Assembly (NCBI RefSeq): GCF_008831285.2
Contig: NC_045147.1
Span: forward strand, 17,088,854 to 17,152,853
Source: Nymphaea colorata
Taxonomy: Eukaryota; Streptophyta; Magnoliopsida; Nymphaeales; Nymphaeaceae
Direction of reading: 5' to 3'
DNA length: 64,000 nt
This document shows, piece after piece, positions 36,228 to 51,200 of this stretch. Numbering within the stretch: the first letter of the stretch is position 1; every line of letters starts with the position of its first letter. The notes beneath the pieces were generated by a model, which made no database searches, was not told where the DNA came from, and was given only the letters and a program-made list of their open reading frames with translations. The position numbers were made by a program, and so were the translations under genes.

Positions 36228-39200
36228 TTATTTAATCACAGGATAACAACATAGGCATGATCCAAATTTTCGCGAACTTTAAATATAATCAGATGGGTAT
36301 TCCCATGAACGACCAAATTTACATTAGATCGTACACGAATTGAGTTGGATCAGAGGTCTTATCTGACCCGGATTTGGTGTTGAATTCAGACTTGAGATAT
36401 ACAATTTGGATCAAACATCTAATCTGGCCTGCCATAGTTGTTGGAGTTTGGTTTTAGATCAAGGATTCGAAACACATGCCCCAATATGATTTGCTTCAAA
36501 CTTTGAATTTGAAGGTTAAACATACGATCTGAATCACAAGCATAATTAAAATCTGGTTTAGAAGTTGGATTTTACTTTCGCGTCACGTCTCTAGATCAGA
36601 GGTCTAATCTGATCTGGTTGAGATGTTGGAACTGGGCATTGGAAAACAAGGCTTCGATCAGAGGTCGAACCCGATCGGTTTTATATGTTGGATTTCTGTT
36701 TAGATTCAAGGTGAGGATCGAAGGTCAAATCTAATTGGGACTAAATGTTGGACATAGATTTGGGCAAAATAGGATTTACTAATCCATCCCTTGATATGAT
36801 GTGGACAGACTTTCAAACATCCCAACAAACAATCAAGGATGACATTATAATGAAAACATATTTTCCTCCAAAGATAAATATTCCAATTACCCCAAGTAGA
36901 CATATATCAAATATGAAACCTTCAATACAATCTCTTTGGATGGGGATATCAAGATTAACTTTCTACATACTACATGTCTAAATCTATGATAAACCAATCT
37001 TTTCGACAAAACTATACAAACAATCATCGGAGATCATAAATTGTACACATTATTTAAAGATCCTTTCCTAAAACTGTCCCCAAGCAATTTTCTGAAACGG
37101 CGATCCGACAACCAACTTTTATCTAATCACAGGACAACAACATAGCCATGATCCAACTTTTCGCGAACCTAAAAAATAATCAGATGGGTATTCCCATGAA
37201 CGACCAAATTTGCATTAGATCGTACACGAATTGAGTTGGATCAGAGGTCTTATCTGACCCGGATTTGGTGTTGAATTCAGACTAGAGATATACAATTTGG
37301 ATCAAACATCTAATCTGGCCTGGCATACTTGTTGGAGTTTGGTTTTAGATCAAGGATTGGAAACACAGGCCCAATATGATTTTCTTCAAACTTTGAATTT
37401 GAAGGTCGAACATACGATCTGAATCACAAGCATAATTAAAATCTGGTTTAGAAGTTGGATTTGACTTTCGCGTCGCGTCTCTAGATCAGAGGTCTAATCT
37501 GATCAGGTTGAGATGTTGGAATTGGGCATTGAAAACAAGGTTTCGATCAGAGGTCTAACCTGATCGGTTTTATATCTTGGATTTCTGTTTTAGATTCAAG
37601 GTGAGGATCGAAGGTCAAATCTAATTTGGTCAAAATATTGGACATAGATTTTGGGCAAAATAGGATTTACTAATCCATCCCTCGATATGATGTGGACAGA
37701 CTTTCAAACATCCCTACAAACAATCAAGGATGACAATGTAATGAAACATATTTTCCTCCAAAGATAAAGATTCCAATTACCCCAAGTAGACATATATCAA
37801 ATACGAAACCTTCAATACAAGCTCTTTGGAAGGGGATATCAAAATTAACTTTCTAGATACTACACGTCTAAATCTATGATAAAGCAATCTTTTCGGCAAA
37901 ACTATACAAACAATCATTGGAGATCCGAAACTGTTCAAATAATTTAAACCTCCTTTCCTAAAACTGTCTCCAAGCAACTTTCTGAAGCAACGATCCTTGA
38001 ACCAACTGTTATCTAATCTCAGGATAACATCATGGCCATGATCCAACTTTTGGCAAACCTAAAACATAATCAGATGGGTATTCTCATGAACCACCAAATT
38101 TACATTAGATCTTATCTCACCCGGATTTTGTGTTAAATTCAGAATAAAGATATACAATTTGGATCAAACATCTAATCTCGTGAGTTTGGTTTTAGATCAA
38201 GGATTCGAAACACATGCCTAATATGATTTACTTCAAGCTTTGAATTTGAAGGTTGAACGTACGATCTAAATCACAAGCATAATTAAAACCAGGTTTAGAA
38301 GTTGGATTTGACTTTTCCATCACGTCTCTAGATCAGAGGTCTAATCTGATCTGGTTTAGATGTTGGAATTGGGCATTGAAAACAAGGCATTGATCAGAGG
38401 TCTAACCTGATCGGTTTTAGATGTTGGATTTCCGTTTTAGATTCAAGGTGAGGATCGAAGGTCAAATCTAATTTGGTCTAAATGTTGGACTTAGATTTTG
38501 TGCAAAATCGGATTTCCTAATCCATCCCTTGCTATGATGTGGACAGACTTTCAAACATCCCAACAAACAATCAAGGAGGACATTGTAATGAAAACACATT
38601 TGTCTCCAGAGATAAAGATTCCAATTACCCCGTGAAGGCATATATCAAATACCAAACCTTCAACACAAGCTCTTTGGATGGGGATATCAAAGTTAACTTT
38701 CTACCAACTGCATGTCGAAATCTTTGATAAACCAATCTTTCTGGCAAAACTATACAAACAATCTTTGATAAACCAATCTTTCTGGCAAAACTATACAAAC
38801 AATCATTGGAGATCATAAATTGTACATATAATTTAAAGCTCCTTTCTTAAAACTGCCTCCAAGCAACTTTCTGAACCGGCGATCCTACAACCAACTTTTA
38901 TCTAATCACATGATAACATCATAGCCATGATCCAACTTTTGGCTAACCTAAAAAATAATCAGATCGGTATTCCCATGAACGACCAAATTTGCATTAGATC
39001 GTACACACGAATTGAGTTGGATCAGAGGTCTTATCTGACCCGCATTTGGTGTTGAATTCAGACTAGAGATATACAATTTGGATCAAACATCTAATCTGGC
39101 CTGGCATAGTTGGAGTTTGGTTTTAGATCAAGGATTCAAAACACAGGCCCAATGTGATTTGCTTCAAACTTTGAATTTGAAGGTCGAACATACGATCTGA

Positions 39201-42200
39201 ATCACAAGCAAAATTAAAATCTGGTTTAGAAGTTGGATTTGACTTTCGCGTCACGTCTCTAGATCAGAGGTCTAATCTGATCTGGTTGAGATGTTGGAAT
39301 TGGGCATTGAAAACAAGGTTTCGATCAGAGGTCTAACCCGATCGGTTTTATATGTTGGATTTCTGTTTTAGATTCAAGGTGAGGATCGAAGGTCAAATCT
39401 AATTGGGACTAAATGTTGGACATAGATTTTGGGCAAAATAGGATTTACTAATCCATCCCTTGATATGATGTGGACAGACTTTCAAACATCCCAACAAACA
39501 ATCAAGGATGACATTGTAATGAAAACATATTTTCCTCCAAAGATAAATATTCCAATTACCCCAAGTAGACATATATCAAATACGAAACCTTCAATACAAT
39601 CTCTTTGGATGGGGATATCAAGATTAAGTTTCTACATACTACATGTCTAAATCTATGATAAACCAATCTTTTCGACAAAACTATACAAACAATCATTGGA
39701 GATCATAAATTGTACACATAATTTAAAGATCCTTTCCTAAAACTGTCCCCAAGCAATTTTCTGAACCGGCGATCCGACAACCAACTTTTATCTAACCACA
39801 GGACAACAACATAGCCATGATCCAACTTTTCGCGAACCTAAAAAATAATCAGATGGGTATTCCCATGAACGACCAAATTTGCATTAGATCGTACACGAAT
39901 TGAGTTGGATCAGAGGTCTTATCTGACCCGGATTTGGTGTTGAATTCAGATTAGAGATATACAATTTGGATCAAACATCTAATCTGGCCTGGCATAGTTG
40001 TTGGAGTTTGGTTTTAGATCAAGGATTCGAAACACAGGCCCAATGTGATTTGCTTCAAACTTTGAATTTGAAGGTCGAACATACGATCTGAATCACAAGC
40101 AAAATTAAAATCTGGTTTAGAAGTTGGATTTGACTTTCGCGTCACGTCTCTAGATCAGAGGTCTAATCTGATATGGTTTGAGATGTTGGAACTGAGCATT
40201 GAAAACAAGATTTCGATCAGAGGTCTAACCCGATCGGTTTTATATGTTGGATTTCTGTTTTAGATTCAAGGTGAGGATCGAAGGTCAAATCTAATTTGGT
40301 CAAAATATTGGACATAGATTTTGGGCAAAATAGGATTTACTAATCCATCCCTCGATATGACGTGGACAGACTTTCAAACATCCCTACAAACAATCAAGGA
40401 TGACAATGTAATGAAAACATATTTTCCTCCAAAGATAAAGATTCCAATTACCCCAAGTAGACATATATCAAATACGAAACCTTCAATACAAGCTCTTTGG
40501 AAGGGGATATCAAAATTAACTTTCTAGATACTACACGTCTAAATCTATAATAAACCAATCTTTTCGGCAAAACTATACAAACAATCATTGGAGATCATAA
40601 ATTGTACACATAATTTAAATCTAATCACAGGATAACAACATACCCATGATCCAACTTTTCGCGAATCTAAAAAATAATCAGATGGGTATTCCCATGAACG
40701 ACCAAATTTGCATTAGATCGTACACGAATTGAGTTGGATCAGAGGTATTATCTGACCCGGATTTGGTGTTGAATTTAGACTAGAGATATACAATTTGGAT
40801 CAAACATCTAATCTGGCCTGGCATAGTTGTTGGAGTTTCGTTTTAGATCAAGGATTCGAAACACAGGCCCAATATGATTTGCTTCAAACTTTGAATTTGA
40901 AGGTCGAACATACGATCTGAATCACAAGCATAATTAAAATCTGGCTTAGAAGTTGGATTTTACTTTCGCGTCACGTATCTAGATCAGAGGTCCAATCTGA
41001 TCTGGTTGAGATGTTGGAACTGGGCATTGAAAACAAGGTTTCGATCAGAGGTCTAACCCGATCGGTTTTATATGTTAGATTTCTGTTTTAGATTCAAGGT
41101 GAGGATCGAAGGTCAAATCTAATTTGGTCAAAATAGGATTTACTAATCCATCCCTCGATATGATGTGGACAGACTTTCAAACATCCCTACAAACAATCAA
41201 GGATGACAATGTAATGAAAACATATTTTCCTCCAAAGATAAAGATTCCATTTACCCCAAGTACACATATATCAAATACGAAACTTTCAATACAATCTCTT
41301 TGGATGGGGATATCAAGATTAACTTTCTACATACTACATGTCTAAATCGATGATAAATAAATCTTTTCGACAAAACTATACAAACAATCACTGGAGATCA
41401 TAAATTGTACACATAATTTAAAGATCCTTTCCTAAAACTGTCTGCAAGCAACTTTCTGAACCGGCGATCCGACAACCAACTTTTATCCATTATCCAACAT
41501 TTCGCGAACCTAAAAAATAATCAGATGGGTATTCCCATGAACGACCAAATTTGCATTAGATCGAACACGAATTGAGTTGGATCAGAGGCCTTATCTGACC
41601 CGGATTTGTTGTTGAATTCAGACTAGAGATATACAATTTGGATCAAACATCGAATCTGGCCTGGCATAGTTGTTGGAGTTTCGTTTTAGATCAAGGATTC
41701 GAAACACAGGCCCAATATGATTTGCTTCAAACTTTGAATTTGAAGGTCGAACATACGATCTGAATCACAAGCATAATTAAAATCTGGCTTAGAAGTTGGA
41801 TTTTACTTTCGCGTCACGTCTCTAGATCTGAGGTCTAATCTGATCTGGTTGAGATGTTGGAACTGGGCATTGAAAACAAGGTTTCGATCAGAGGTCTAAC
41901 CCGATCGGTTTTATATGTTAGATTTCTGTTTTAGGTTCAAGGTGAGGATCGAAGGTCAAATCTAATTTCGTCAAAATATTGGACATAGATTTTGGGCAAA
42001 ATAGGATTTACTAATCCATCCCTCGATATGATGTGGACAGACTTTCAAACATCCCTACAAACAATCAAGGATGACAATGTAATGAAAACATATTTTCCTC
42101 CAAAGATAAAGATTCCAATTACCCCAAGTAGACATATATCAAATACGAAACCTTCAATACAAGCTCTTTGGAAGGGGATATTAAAATTAACTTTCTAGAT

Positions 42201-45200
42201 ACTACACGTCTAAATCTATGATAAACCAATCTTTTCGGCAAAACTATACAAACAATCATTGGAGATCCTAAACTGTTCATATAATTTAAAGCTCCTTTCC
42301 TAAAACTGTCTCCAAGCAACTTTCTGAAGCAACGATCCTTGAACCAACTTTTATCTAATCACAGGATAACATCATAGCCATGATCCAACTTTTGGCAAAC
42401 CTAAAAAATAATTAGATGGGTATTCTCATGAACCACCAAATTTGCATTAGATCTTATCTCACCCGGATTTTGTGTTAAATTCAGAATAAAGATACACAAT
42501 TTTGATCAAACATCTAATCTCGTGAGTTTGGTTTTAGATCAAGGATTCGAAACACATGCCTAATATGATTTACTTCAAGCTTTGAATTTGAAGGTTGAGC
42601 GTACGATCTAAATCACAAGCATAATTAAAATCAGGTTTAGAAGTTGGATTTGACTTTTCCATCACGTCTCTAGATCAGAGGTCTAATCTGATCTGGTTTA
42701 GATGTTGGAATTGGGCATTGAAAAGAAGGCATTGATCAGAGGTCAAACCTGATCGGTTTTAGATGTTGGATTTCCGTTTTAGATTCAAGGTGAGGATCGA
42801 AGGTCAAATCTAATTTGGTCTAAATGTTGGACTTAGATTTTGTGCAAAATCGGATTTCCTAATCCATCCCTTGCTATGATGTGGACAGACTTTCAAACAT
42901 CCCAACAAACAATCAAGGAGGACATTGTAATGAAAACACATTTGTCTCCAGAGATAAAGATTCCAATTACCCCGTGAAGGCATATATCAAATACGAAACC
43001 TTCAACACAAGCTCTTTGGATGGGGATATCAAAGTTAACTTTCTACCAACTGCATGTCGAAATCTTTGATAAACCAATCTTTCTGGCAAAACTATACAAA
43101 CAATCATTGGAGATCATAAATTGTACATATAATTTAAAGCTCCTTTCTTAAAACTGTCTCCAAGCAACTTTCTGAACCGGCGATCCTACAACCAACTTTT
43201 ATCTAATCACATGATAACATCATAGCCATGATCCAACTTTTGGCTAACCTAAAAAATAATCAGATCGGTATTCCCATGAACGACCAAATTTGCATTAGAT
43301 CGTACACGAATTGAGTTGGATCAGAGGTCTTATCTGACCCGCATTTGGTGTTGAATTCAAACTAGAGATATACAATTTCGATCAAACATCTAATCTGGCC
43401 GGGCATAGTTGGAGCTTGGTTTTAGATCAAGGATTCGAAACACAGGCCCAATGTGATTTGCTTCAAACTTTGAATTTGAAGGTCGAAAATACGATCTGAA
43501 TCACAAGCAAAATTAAAATCTGGTTTAGAAGTTGGATTTGACTTTCGCGTCACGTCTCTAGATCAGAGGTCTAATCTGATCTGGTTGAGATGTTGGAATT
43601 GGGCATTGAAAACAAGGTTTCGATCAGAGGTCTAACCCGATCGGTTTTATATGTTGGATTTCTGTTTTAGATTCAAGGTGAGGATCGAAGGTCAAATCTA
43701 ATTGGGACTAAATGTTGGACATATATTTTGGGCAAAATAGGATTTACTAATCCATCCCTTGATATGATGTGGACAGACTTTCAAACATCCCAACAAACAA
43801 TCAAGGATGACATTATAATGAAAACATATTTTCCTCCAAAGATAAATATTCCAATTACCCCAAGTAGACATATATCAAATATGAAACCTTCAATACAATC
43901 TCTTTGGATGGGGATATCAAGATTAACTTTCTACTTACTACATGTCTAAATCTATGATAAACCAATCTTTTCGACAAAACTATACAAACAATCATCGGAG
44001 ATCATAAATTGTACACATTATTTAAAGATCCTTTCCTAAAACTGTCCCCAAGCAATTTTCTGAAACGGCGATCCGACAACCAACTTTTATCTAATCACAG
44101 GACAACAACATAGCCATGATCCAACTTTTCGCGAACCTAAAAAATAATCAGATGGGTATTCCCATGAACGACCAAATTTGCATTAGATCGTACACGAATT
44201 GAGTTGGATCAGAGGTCTTATCTGACCCGGATTTGGTGTTGAATTCAGACTAGAGATATACAATTTGGATCAAACATCTAATCTGGCCTGGCATACTTGT
44301 TGGAGTTTGGTTTTAGATCAAGGATTGGAAACACAGGCCCAATATGATTTTCTTCAAACTTTGAATTTGAAGGTCGAACATACGATCTGAATCACAAGCA
44401 TAATTAAAATCTGGTTTAGAAGTTGGATTTGACTTTCGCGTCGCGTCTCTAGATCAGAGGTCTAATCTGATCAGGTTGAGATGTTGGAATTGGGCATTGA
44501 AAACAAGGTTTCGATCAGAGGTCTAACCTGATCGGTTTTATATCTTGGATTTCTGTTTTAGATTCAAGGTGAGGATCGAAGGTCAAATCTAATTTGGTCA
44601 AAATATTGGACATAGATTTTGGGCAAAATAGGATTTACTAATCCATCCCTCGATATGATGTGGACAGACTTTCAAACATCCCTACAAACAATCAAGGATG
44701 ACAATGTAATGAAAACATATTTTCCTCCAAAGATAAAGATTCCAATTACCCCAAGTAGACATATATCAAATACGAAACCTTCAATACAAGCTCTTTGGAA
44801 GGGGATATCAAAATTAACTTTCTAGATACTACACGTCTAAATCTATGATAAAGCAATCTTTTCGGCAAAACTATACAAACAATCATTGGAGATCCGAAAC
44901 TGTTCAAATAATTTAAACCTCCTTTCCTAAAACTGTCTCCAAGCAACTTTCTGAAGCAACGATCCTTGAACCAACTGTTATCTAATCTCAGGATAACATC
45001 ATGGCCATGATCCAACTTTTGGCAAACCTAAAACATAATCAGATGGGTATTCTCATGAACCACCAAATTTACATTAGATCTTATCTCACCCGGATTTTGT
45101 GTTAAATTCAGAATAAAGATATACAATTTGGATCAAACATCTAATCTCGTGAGTTTGGTTTTAGATCAAGGATTCGAAACACATGCCTAATATGATTTAC

Positions 45201-48200
45201 TTCAAGCTTTGAATTTGAAGGTTGAACGTACGATCTAAATCACAAGCATAATTAAAACCAGGTTTAGAAGTTGGATTTGACTTTTCCATCACGTCTCTAG
45301 ATCAGAGGTCTAATCTGATCTGGTTTAGATGTTGGAATTGGGCATTGAAAACAAGGCATTGATCAGAGGTCTAACCTGATCGGTTTTAGATGTTGGATTT
45401 CCGTTTTAGATTCAAGGTGAGGATCGAAGGTCAAATCTAATTTGGTCTAAATGTTGGACTTAGATTTTGTGCAAAATCGGATTTCCTAATCCATCCCTTG
45501 CTATGATGTGGACAGACTTTCAAACATCCCAACAAACAATCAAGGAGGACATTGTCATGAAAACATATTTGTCTCCAAAGATAAAGATTCCAATTACACC
45601 ATGAAGACATATATCAAATACGAAACCTTCAACACAAGCTCTTTGGATTGGGTTATCAAATTTAACTTTCTACCAATTGCATGTCGAAATCTTTGATAAA
45701 CCAATCTTTCAGGCAAAACTATACAAACAATCTTTGATAAACCAATCTTTCCGACAAAACTATACAAACAATCATTGGAGATCATAAATTGTACACATAA
45801 TTTAAAGATCCTTTCCTAAAACTGTCTCCAAACAACTTTCTGAAGCGGCAATCCGACAACCAACTTTTATTTAATCACAGGATAACAACATAGGCATGAT
45901 CCAAATTTTCGCGAACTTTAAATATAATCAGATGGGTATTCCCATGAACGACCAAATTTACATTAGATCGTACACGAATTGAGTTGGATCAGAGGTCTTA
46001 TCTGACCCGGATTTGGTGTTGAATTCAGACTTGAGATATACAATTTGGATCAAACATCTAATCTGGCCTGCCATAGTTGTTGGAGTTTGGTTTTAGATCA
46101 AGGATTCGAAACACATGCCCAATATGATTTGCTTCAAACTTTGAATTTGAAGGTTAAACATACGATCTGAATCACAAGCATAATTAAAATCTGGTTTAGA
46201 AGTTGGATTTTACTTTCGCGTCACGTCTCTAGATCAGAGGTCTAATCTGATCTGGTTGAGATGTTGGAACTGGGCATTGAAAACAAGGCTTCGATCAGAG
46301 GTCGAACCCGATCGGTTTTATATGTTGGATTTCTGTTTTAGATTCAAGGTGAGGATCGAAGGTCAAATCTAATTGGGACTAAATGTTGGACATAGATTTG
46401 GGCAAAATAGGATTTACTAATCCATCCCTTGATATGATGTGGACAGACTTTCAAACATCCCAACAAACAATCAAGGATGACATTATAATGAAAACATATT
46501 TTCCTCCAAAGATAAATATTCCAATTACCCCAAGTAGACATATATCAAATATGAAACCTTCAATACAATCTCTTTGGATGGGGATATCAAGATTAACTTT
46601 CTACATACTACATGTCTAAATCTATGATAAACCAATCTTTTCGACAAAACTATACAAACAATCATCGGAGATCATAAATTGTACACATTATTTAAAGATC
46701 CTTTCCTAAAACTGTCCCCAAGCAATTTTCTGAAACGGCGATCCGACAACCAACTTTTATCTAATCACAGGACAACAACATAGCCATGATCCAACTTTTC
46801 GCGAACCTAAAAAATAATCAGATGGGTATTCCCATGAACGACCAAATTTGCATTAGATCGTACACGAATTGAGTTGGATCAGAGGTCTTATCTGACCCGG
46901 ATTTGGTGTTGAATTCAGACTAGAGATATACAATTTGGATCAAACATCTAATCTGGCCTGGCATACTTGTTGGAGTTTGGTTTTAGATCAAGGATTGGAA
47001 ACACAGGCCCAATATGATTTTCTTCAAACTTTGAATTTGAAGGTCGAACATACGATCTGAATCACAAGCATAATTAAAATCTGGTTTAGAAGTTGGATTT
47101 GACTTTCGCGTCGCGTCTCTAGATCAGAGGTCTAATCTGATCAGGTTGAGATGTTGGAATTGGGCATTGAAAACAAGGTTTCGATCAGAGGTCTAACCTG
47201 ATCGGTTTTATATCTTGGATTTCTGTTTTAGATTCAAGGTGAGGATCGAAGGTCAAATCTAATTTGGTCAAAATATTGGACATAGATTTTGGGCAAAATA
47301 GGATTTACTAATCCATCCCTCGATATGATGTGGACAGACTTTCAAACATCCCTACAAACAATCAAGGATGACAATGTAATGAAAACATATTTTCCTCCAA
47401 AGATAAAGATTCCAATTACCCCAAGTAGACATATATCAAATACGAAACCTTCAATACAAGCTCTTTGGAAGGGGATATCAAAATTAACTTTCTAGATACT
47501 ACACGTCTAAATCTATGATAAAGCAATCTTTTCGGCAAAACTATACAAACAATCATTGGAGATCCGAAACTGTTCAAATAATTTAAACCTCCTTTCCTAA
47601 AACTGTCTCCAAGCAACTTTCTGAAGCAACGATCCTTGAACCAACTGTTATCTAATCTCAGGATAACATCATGGCCATGATCCAACTTTTGGCAAACCTA
47701 AAACATAATCAGATGGGTATTCTCATGAACCACCAAATTTACATTAGATCTTATCTCACCCGGATTTTGTGTTAAATTCAGAATAAAGATATACAATTTG
47801 GATCAAACATCTAATCTCGTGAGTTTGGTTTTAGATCAAGGATTCGAAACACATGCCTAATATGATTTACTTCAAGCTTTGAATTTGAAGGTTGAACGTA
47901 CGATCTAAATCACAAGCATAATTAAAACCAGGTTTAGAAGTTGGATTTGACTTTTCCATCACGTCTCTAGATCAGAGGTCTAATCTGATCTGGTTTAGAT
48001 GTTGGAATTGGGCATTGAAAACAAGGCATTGATCAGAGGTCTAACCTGATCGGTTTTAGATGTTGGATTTCCGTTTTAGATTCAAGGTGAGGATCGAAGG
48101 TCAAATCTAATTTGGTCTAAATGTTGGACTTAGATTTTGTGCAAAATCGGATTTCCTAATCCATCCCTTGCTATGATGTGGACAGACTTTCAAACATCCC

Positions 48201-51200
48201 AACAAACAATCAAGGAGGACATTGTCATGAAAACATATTTGTCTCCAAAGATAAAGATTCCAATTACACCATGAAGACATATATCAAATACGAAACCTTC
48301 AACACAAGCTCTTTGGATTGGGTTATCAAATTTAACTTTCTACCAATTGCATGTCGAAATCTTTGATAAACCAATCTTTCAGGCAAAACTATACAAACAA
48401 TCTTTGATAAACCAATCTTTCCGACAAAACTATACAAACAATCATTGGAGATCATAAATTGTACACATAATTTAAAGATCCTTTCCTAAAACTGTCTCCA
48501 AACAACTTTCTGAAGCGGCAATCCGACAACCAACTTTTATTTAATCACAGGATAACAACATAGGCATGATCCAAATTTTCGCGAACTTTAAATATAATCA
48601 GATGGGTATTCCCATGAACGACCAAATTTACATTAGATCGTACACGAATTGAGTTGGATCAGAGGTCTTATCTGACCCGGATTTGGTGTTGAATTCAGAC
48701 TTGAGATATACAATTTGGATCAAACATCTAATCTGGCCTGCCATAGTTGTTGGAGTTTGGTTTTAGATCAAGGATTCGAAACACATGCCCAATATGATTT
48801 GCTTCAAACTTTGAATTTGAAGGTTAAACATACGATCTGAATCACAAGCATAATTAAAATCTGGTTTAGAAGTTGGATTTTACTTTCGCGTCACGTCTCT
48901 AGATCAGAGGTCTAATCTGATCTGGTTGAGATGTTGGAACTGGGCATTGAAAACAAGGCTTCGATCAGAGGTCGAACCCGATCGGTTTTATATGTTGGAT
49001 TTCTGTTTTAGATTCAAGGTGAGGATCGAAGGTCAAATCTAATTGGGACTAAATGTTGGACATAGATTTGGGCAAAATAGGATTTACTAATCCATCCCTT
49101 GATATGATGTGGACAGACTTTCAAACATCCCAACAAACAATCAAGGATGACATTATAATGAAAACATATTTTCCTCCAAAGATAAATATTCCAATTACCC
49201 CAAGTAGACATATATCAAATATGAAACCTTCAATACAATCTCTTTGGATGGGGATATCAAGATTAACTTTCTACATACTACATGTCTAAATCTATGATAA
49301 ACCAATCTTTTCGACAAAACTATACAAACAATCATCGGAGATCATAAATTGTACACATTATTTAAAGATCCTTTCCTAAAACTGTCCCCAAGCAATTTTC
49401 TGAAACGGCGATCCGACAACCAACTTTTATCTAATCACAGGACAACAACATAGCCATGATCCAACTTTTCGCGAACCTAAAAAATAATCAGATGGGTATT
49501 CCCATGAACGACCAAATTTGCATCAGATCGTACACGAATTGAGTTGGATCAGAGGTCTTATCTGACCCGGATTTGGGGTTGAATTCAGACTAGAGATATA
49601 CAATTTGGATCAAACATCTAATCTGGCCTGACATAGTTGTTGGAGTTTGGTTTTAGATCAAGGATTGGAAACACAGGCCCAATATGATTTGCTTCAAACT
49701 TTGAATTTGAAGGTCGAACATACGATCTGAATCACAAGCATAATTAAAATCTGGTTTAGAAGTGGGATTTGACTTTCGCGTCACGTCTCTAGATCAGAGG
49801 TCTAATCTGATCTGGTTGAGATGTTGGAACTGGGCATTGAAAACAAGGTTTCGATCAGAGGTCTAACCCGATGGGTTTTATATGTTGGATTTCTGTTTTA
49901 GATTCAAGGTGAGGATCGAAGGTCAAATCTAATTTTGTCAAAATATTGGACATAGATTTTGGGCAAAATAGGATTTACTAATCCATCCCTCGATATGATG
50001 TGGACAGACTTTCAAACATCCCTACAAACAATCAAGGATGACAATGTAATGAAAACATATTTTCCTCCAAAGATAAAGATTCCAATTACCCCAAGTAGAC
50101 ATATATCAAATACGAAACCTTCAATACAAGCTCTTTGGAAGGGGATATCAAAATTAACTTTCTAGATACTACACGTCTAAAACTATGATAAACCAATCTT
50201 TTCGGCAAAACTATACAAACAATCATTGGAGATCCTAAACTGTTCATATAGTTTAAAGCTCCTTTCCTAAAACTGTCTCCAAGCAACTTTCTGAAGCAAC
50301 GATCCTTGAACCAACTTTTATCTAATCACAGGATAACATCATGGCCATGATCCAACTTTTGGCAAACCTAAAAAATAATCAGATGGGTATTCTCATGAAC
50401 CACCAAATTTACATTAGATCTTATCTCACCCGGATTTTGTGTTAAATTCAGAATAAAGATATACAATTTGGATCAAACATCTAATCTCGTGAGTTTGGTT
50501 TTAGATCAAGGATTCGAAACACATGCCTAATATGATTTACTTCAAGCTTTGAATTTGAAGGTTGAACGTACGATCTAAATCACAAGCATAATTAAAACCA
50601 GGTTTAGAAGTTGGATTTGACTTTTCCATCACGTCTCTAGATCAGAGGTCTAATCTGATCTGGTTTAGATGTTGGAATTGGGCATTGAAAAGAAGGCATT
50701 GATCAGAGGTCTAACCTGATCGGTTTTAGATGTTGGATTTCCGTTTTAGATTCAAGGTGAGGATCGAAGGTCAAATCTAATTTGGTCTAAATGTTGGACT
50801 TAGATTTTGTGCAAAATCGGATTTCCTAATCCATCCCTTGCTAGGATGTGGAAAGACTTTCAAACATCCCAACAAACAATCAAGGAGGACATTGTAATGA
50901 AAACATATTTTTCTCCAAAGATAAAGATTCCAATTACCCCATGAAGACATATATCAAATACGAAACCTTCAACACAAGCTCTTTGGATGGGGATATCAAA
51001 GTTAACTTTCTACCAACTGCATGTCGAAATATTTGATAAACCAATCTTTGATTAGTTGGATCAGAGGTCTTATCTGACCCGGATTTGGTGTTGAATTCAG
51101 ACTAGAGATATACAAATTGGATCAAACATCTAATGTGGCTTGGCATAGTTGTTGGAGTTTGGTTTTAGATCAAGGATTCGAAACACAGGCCCAATATGAT

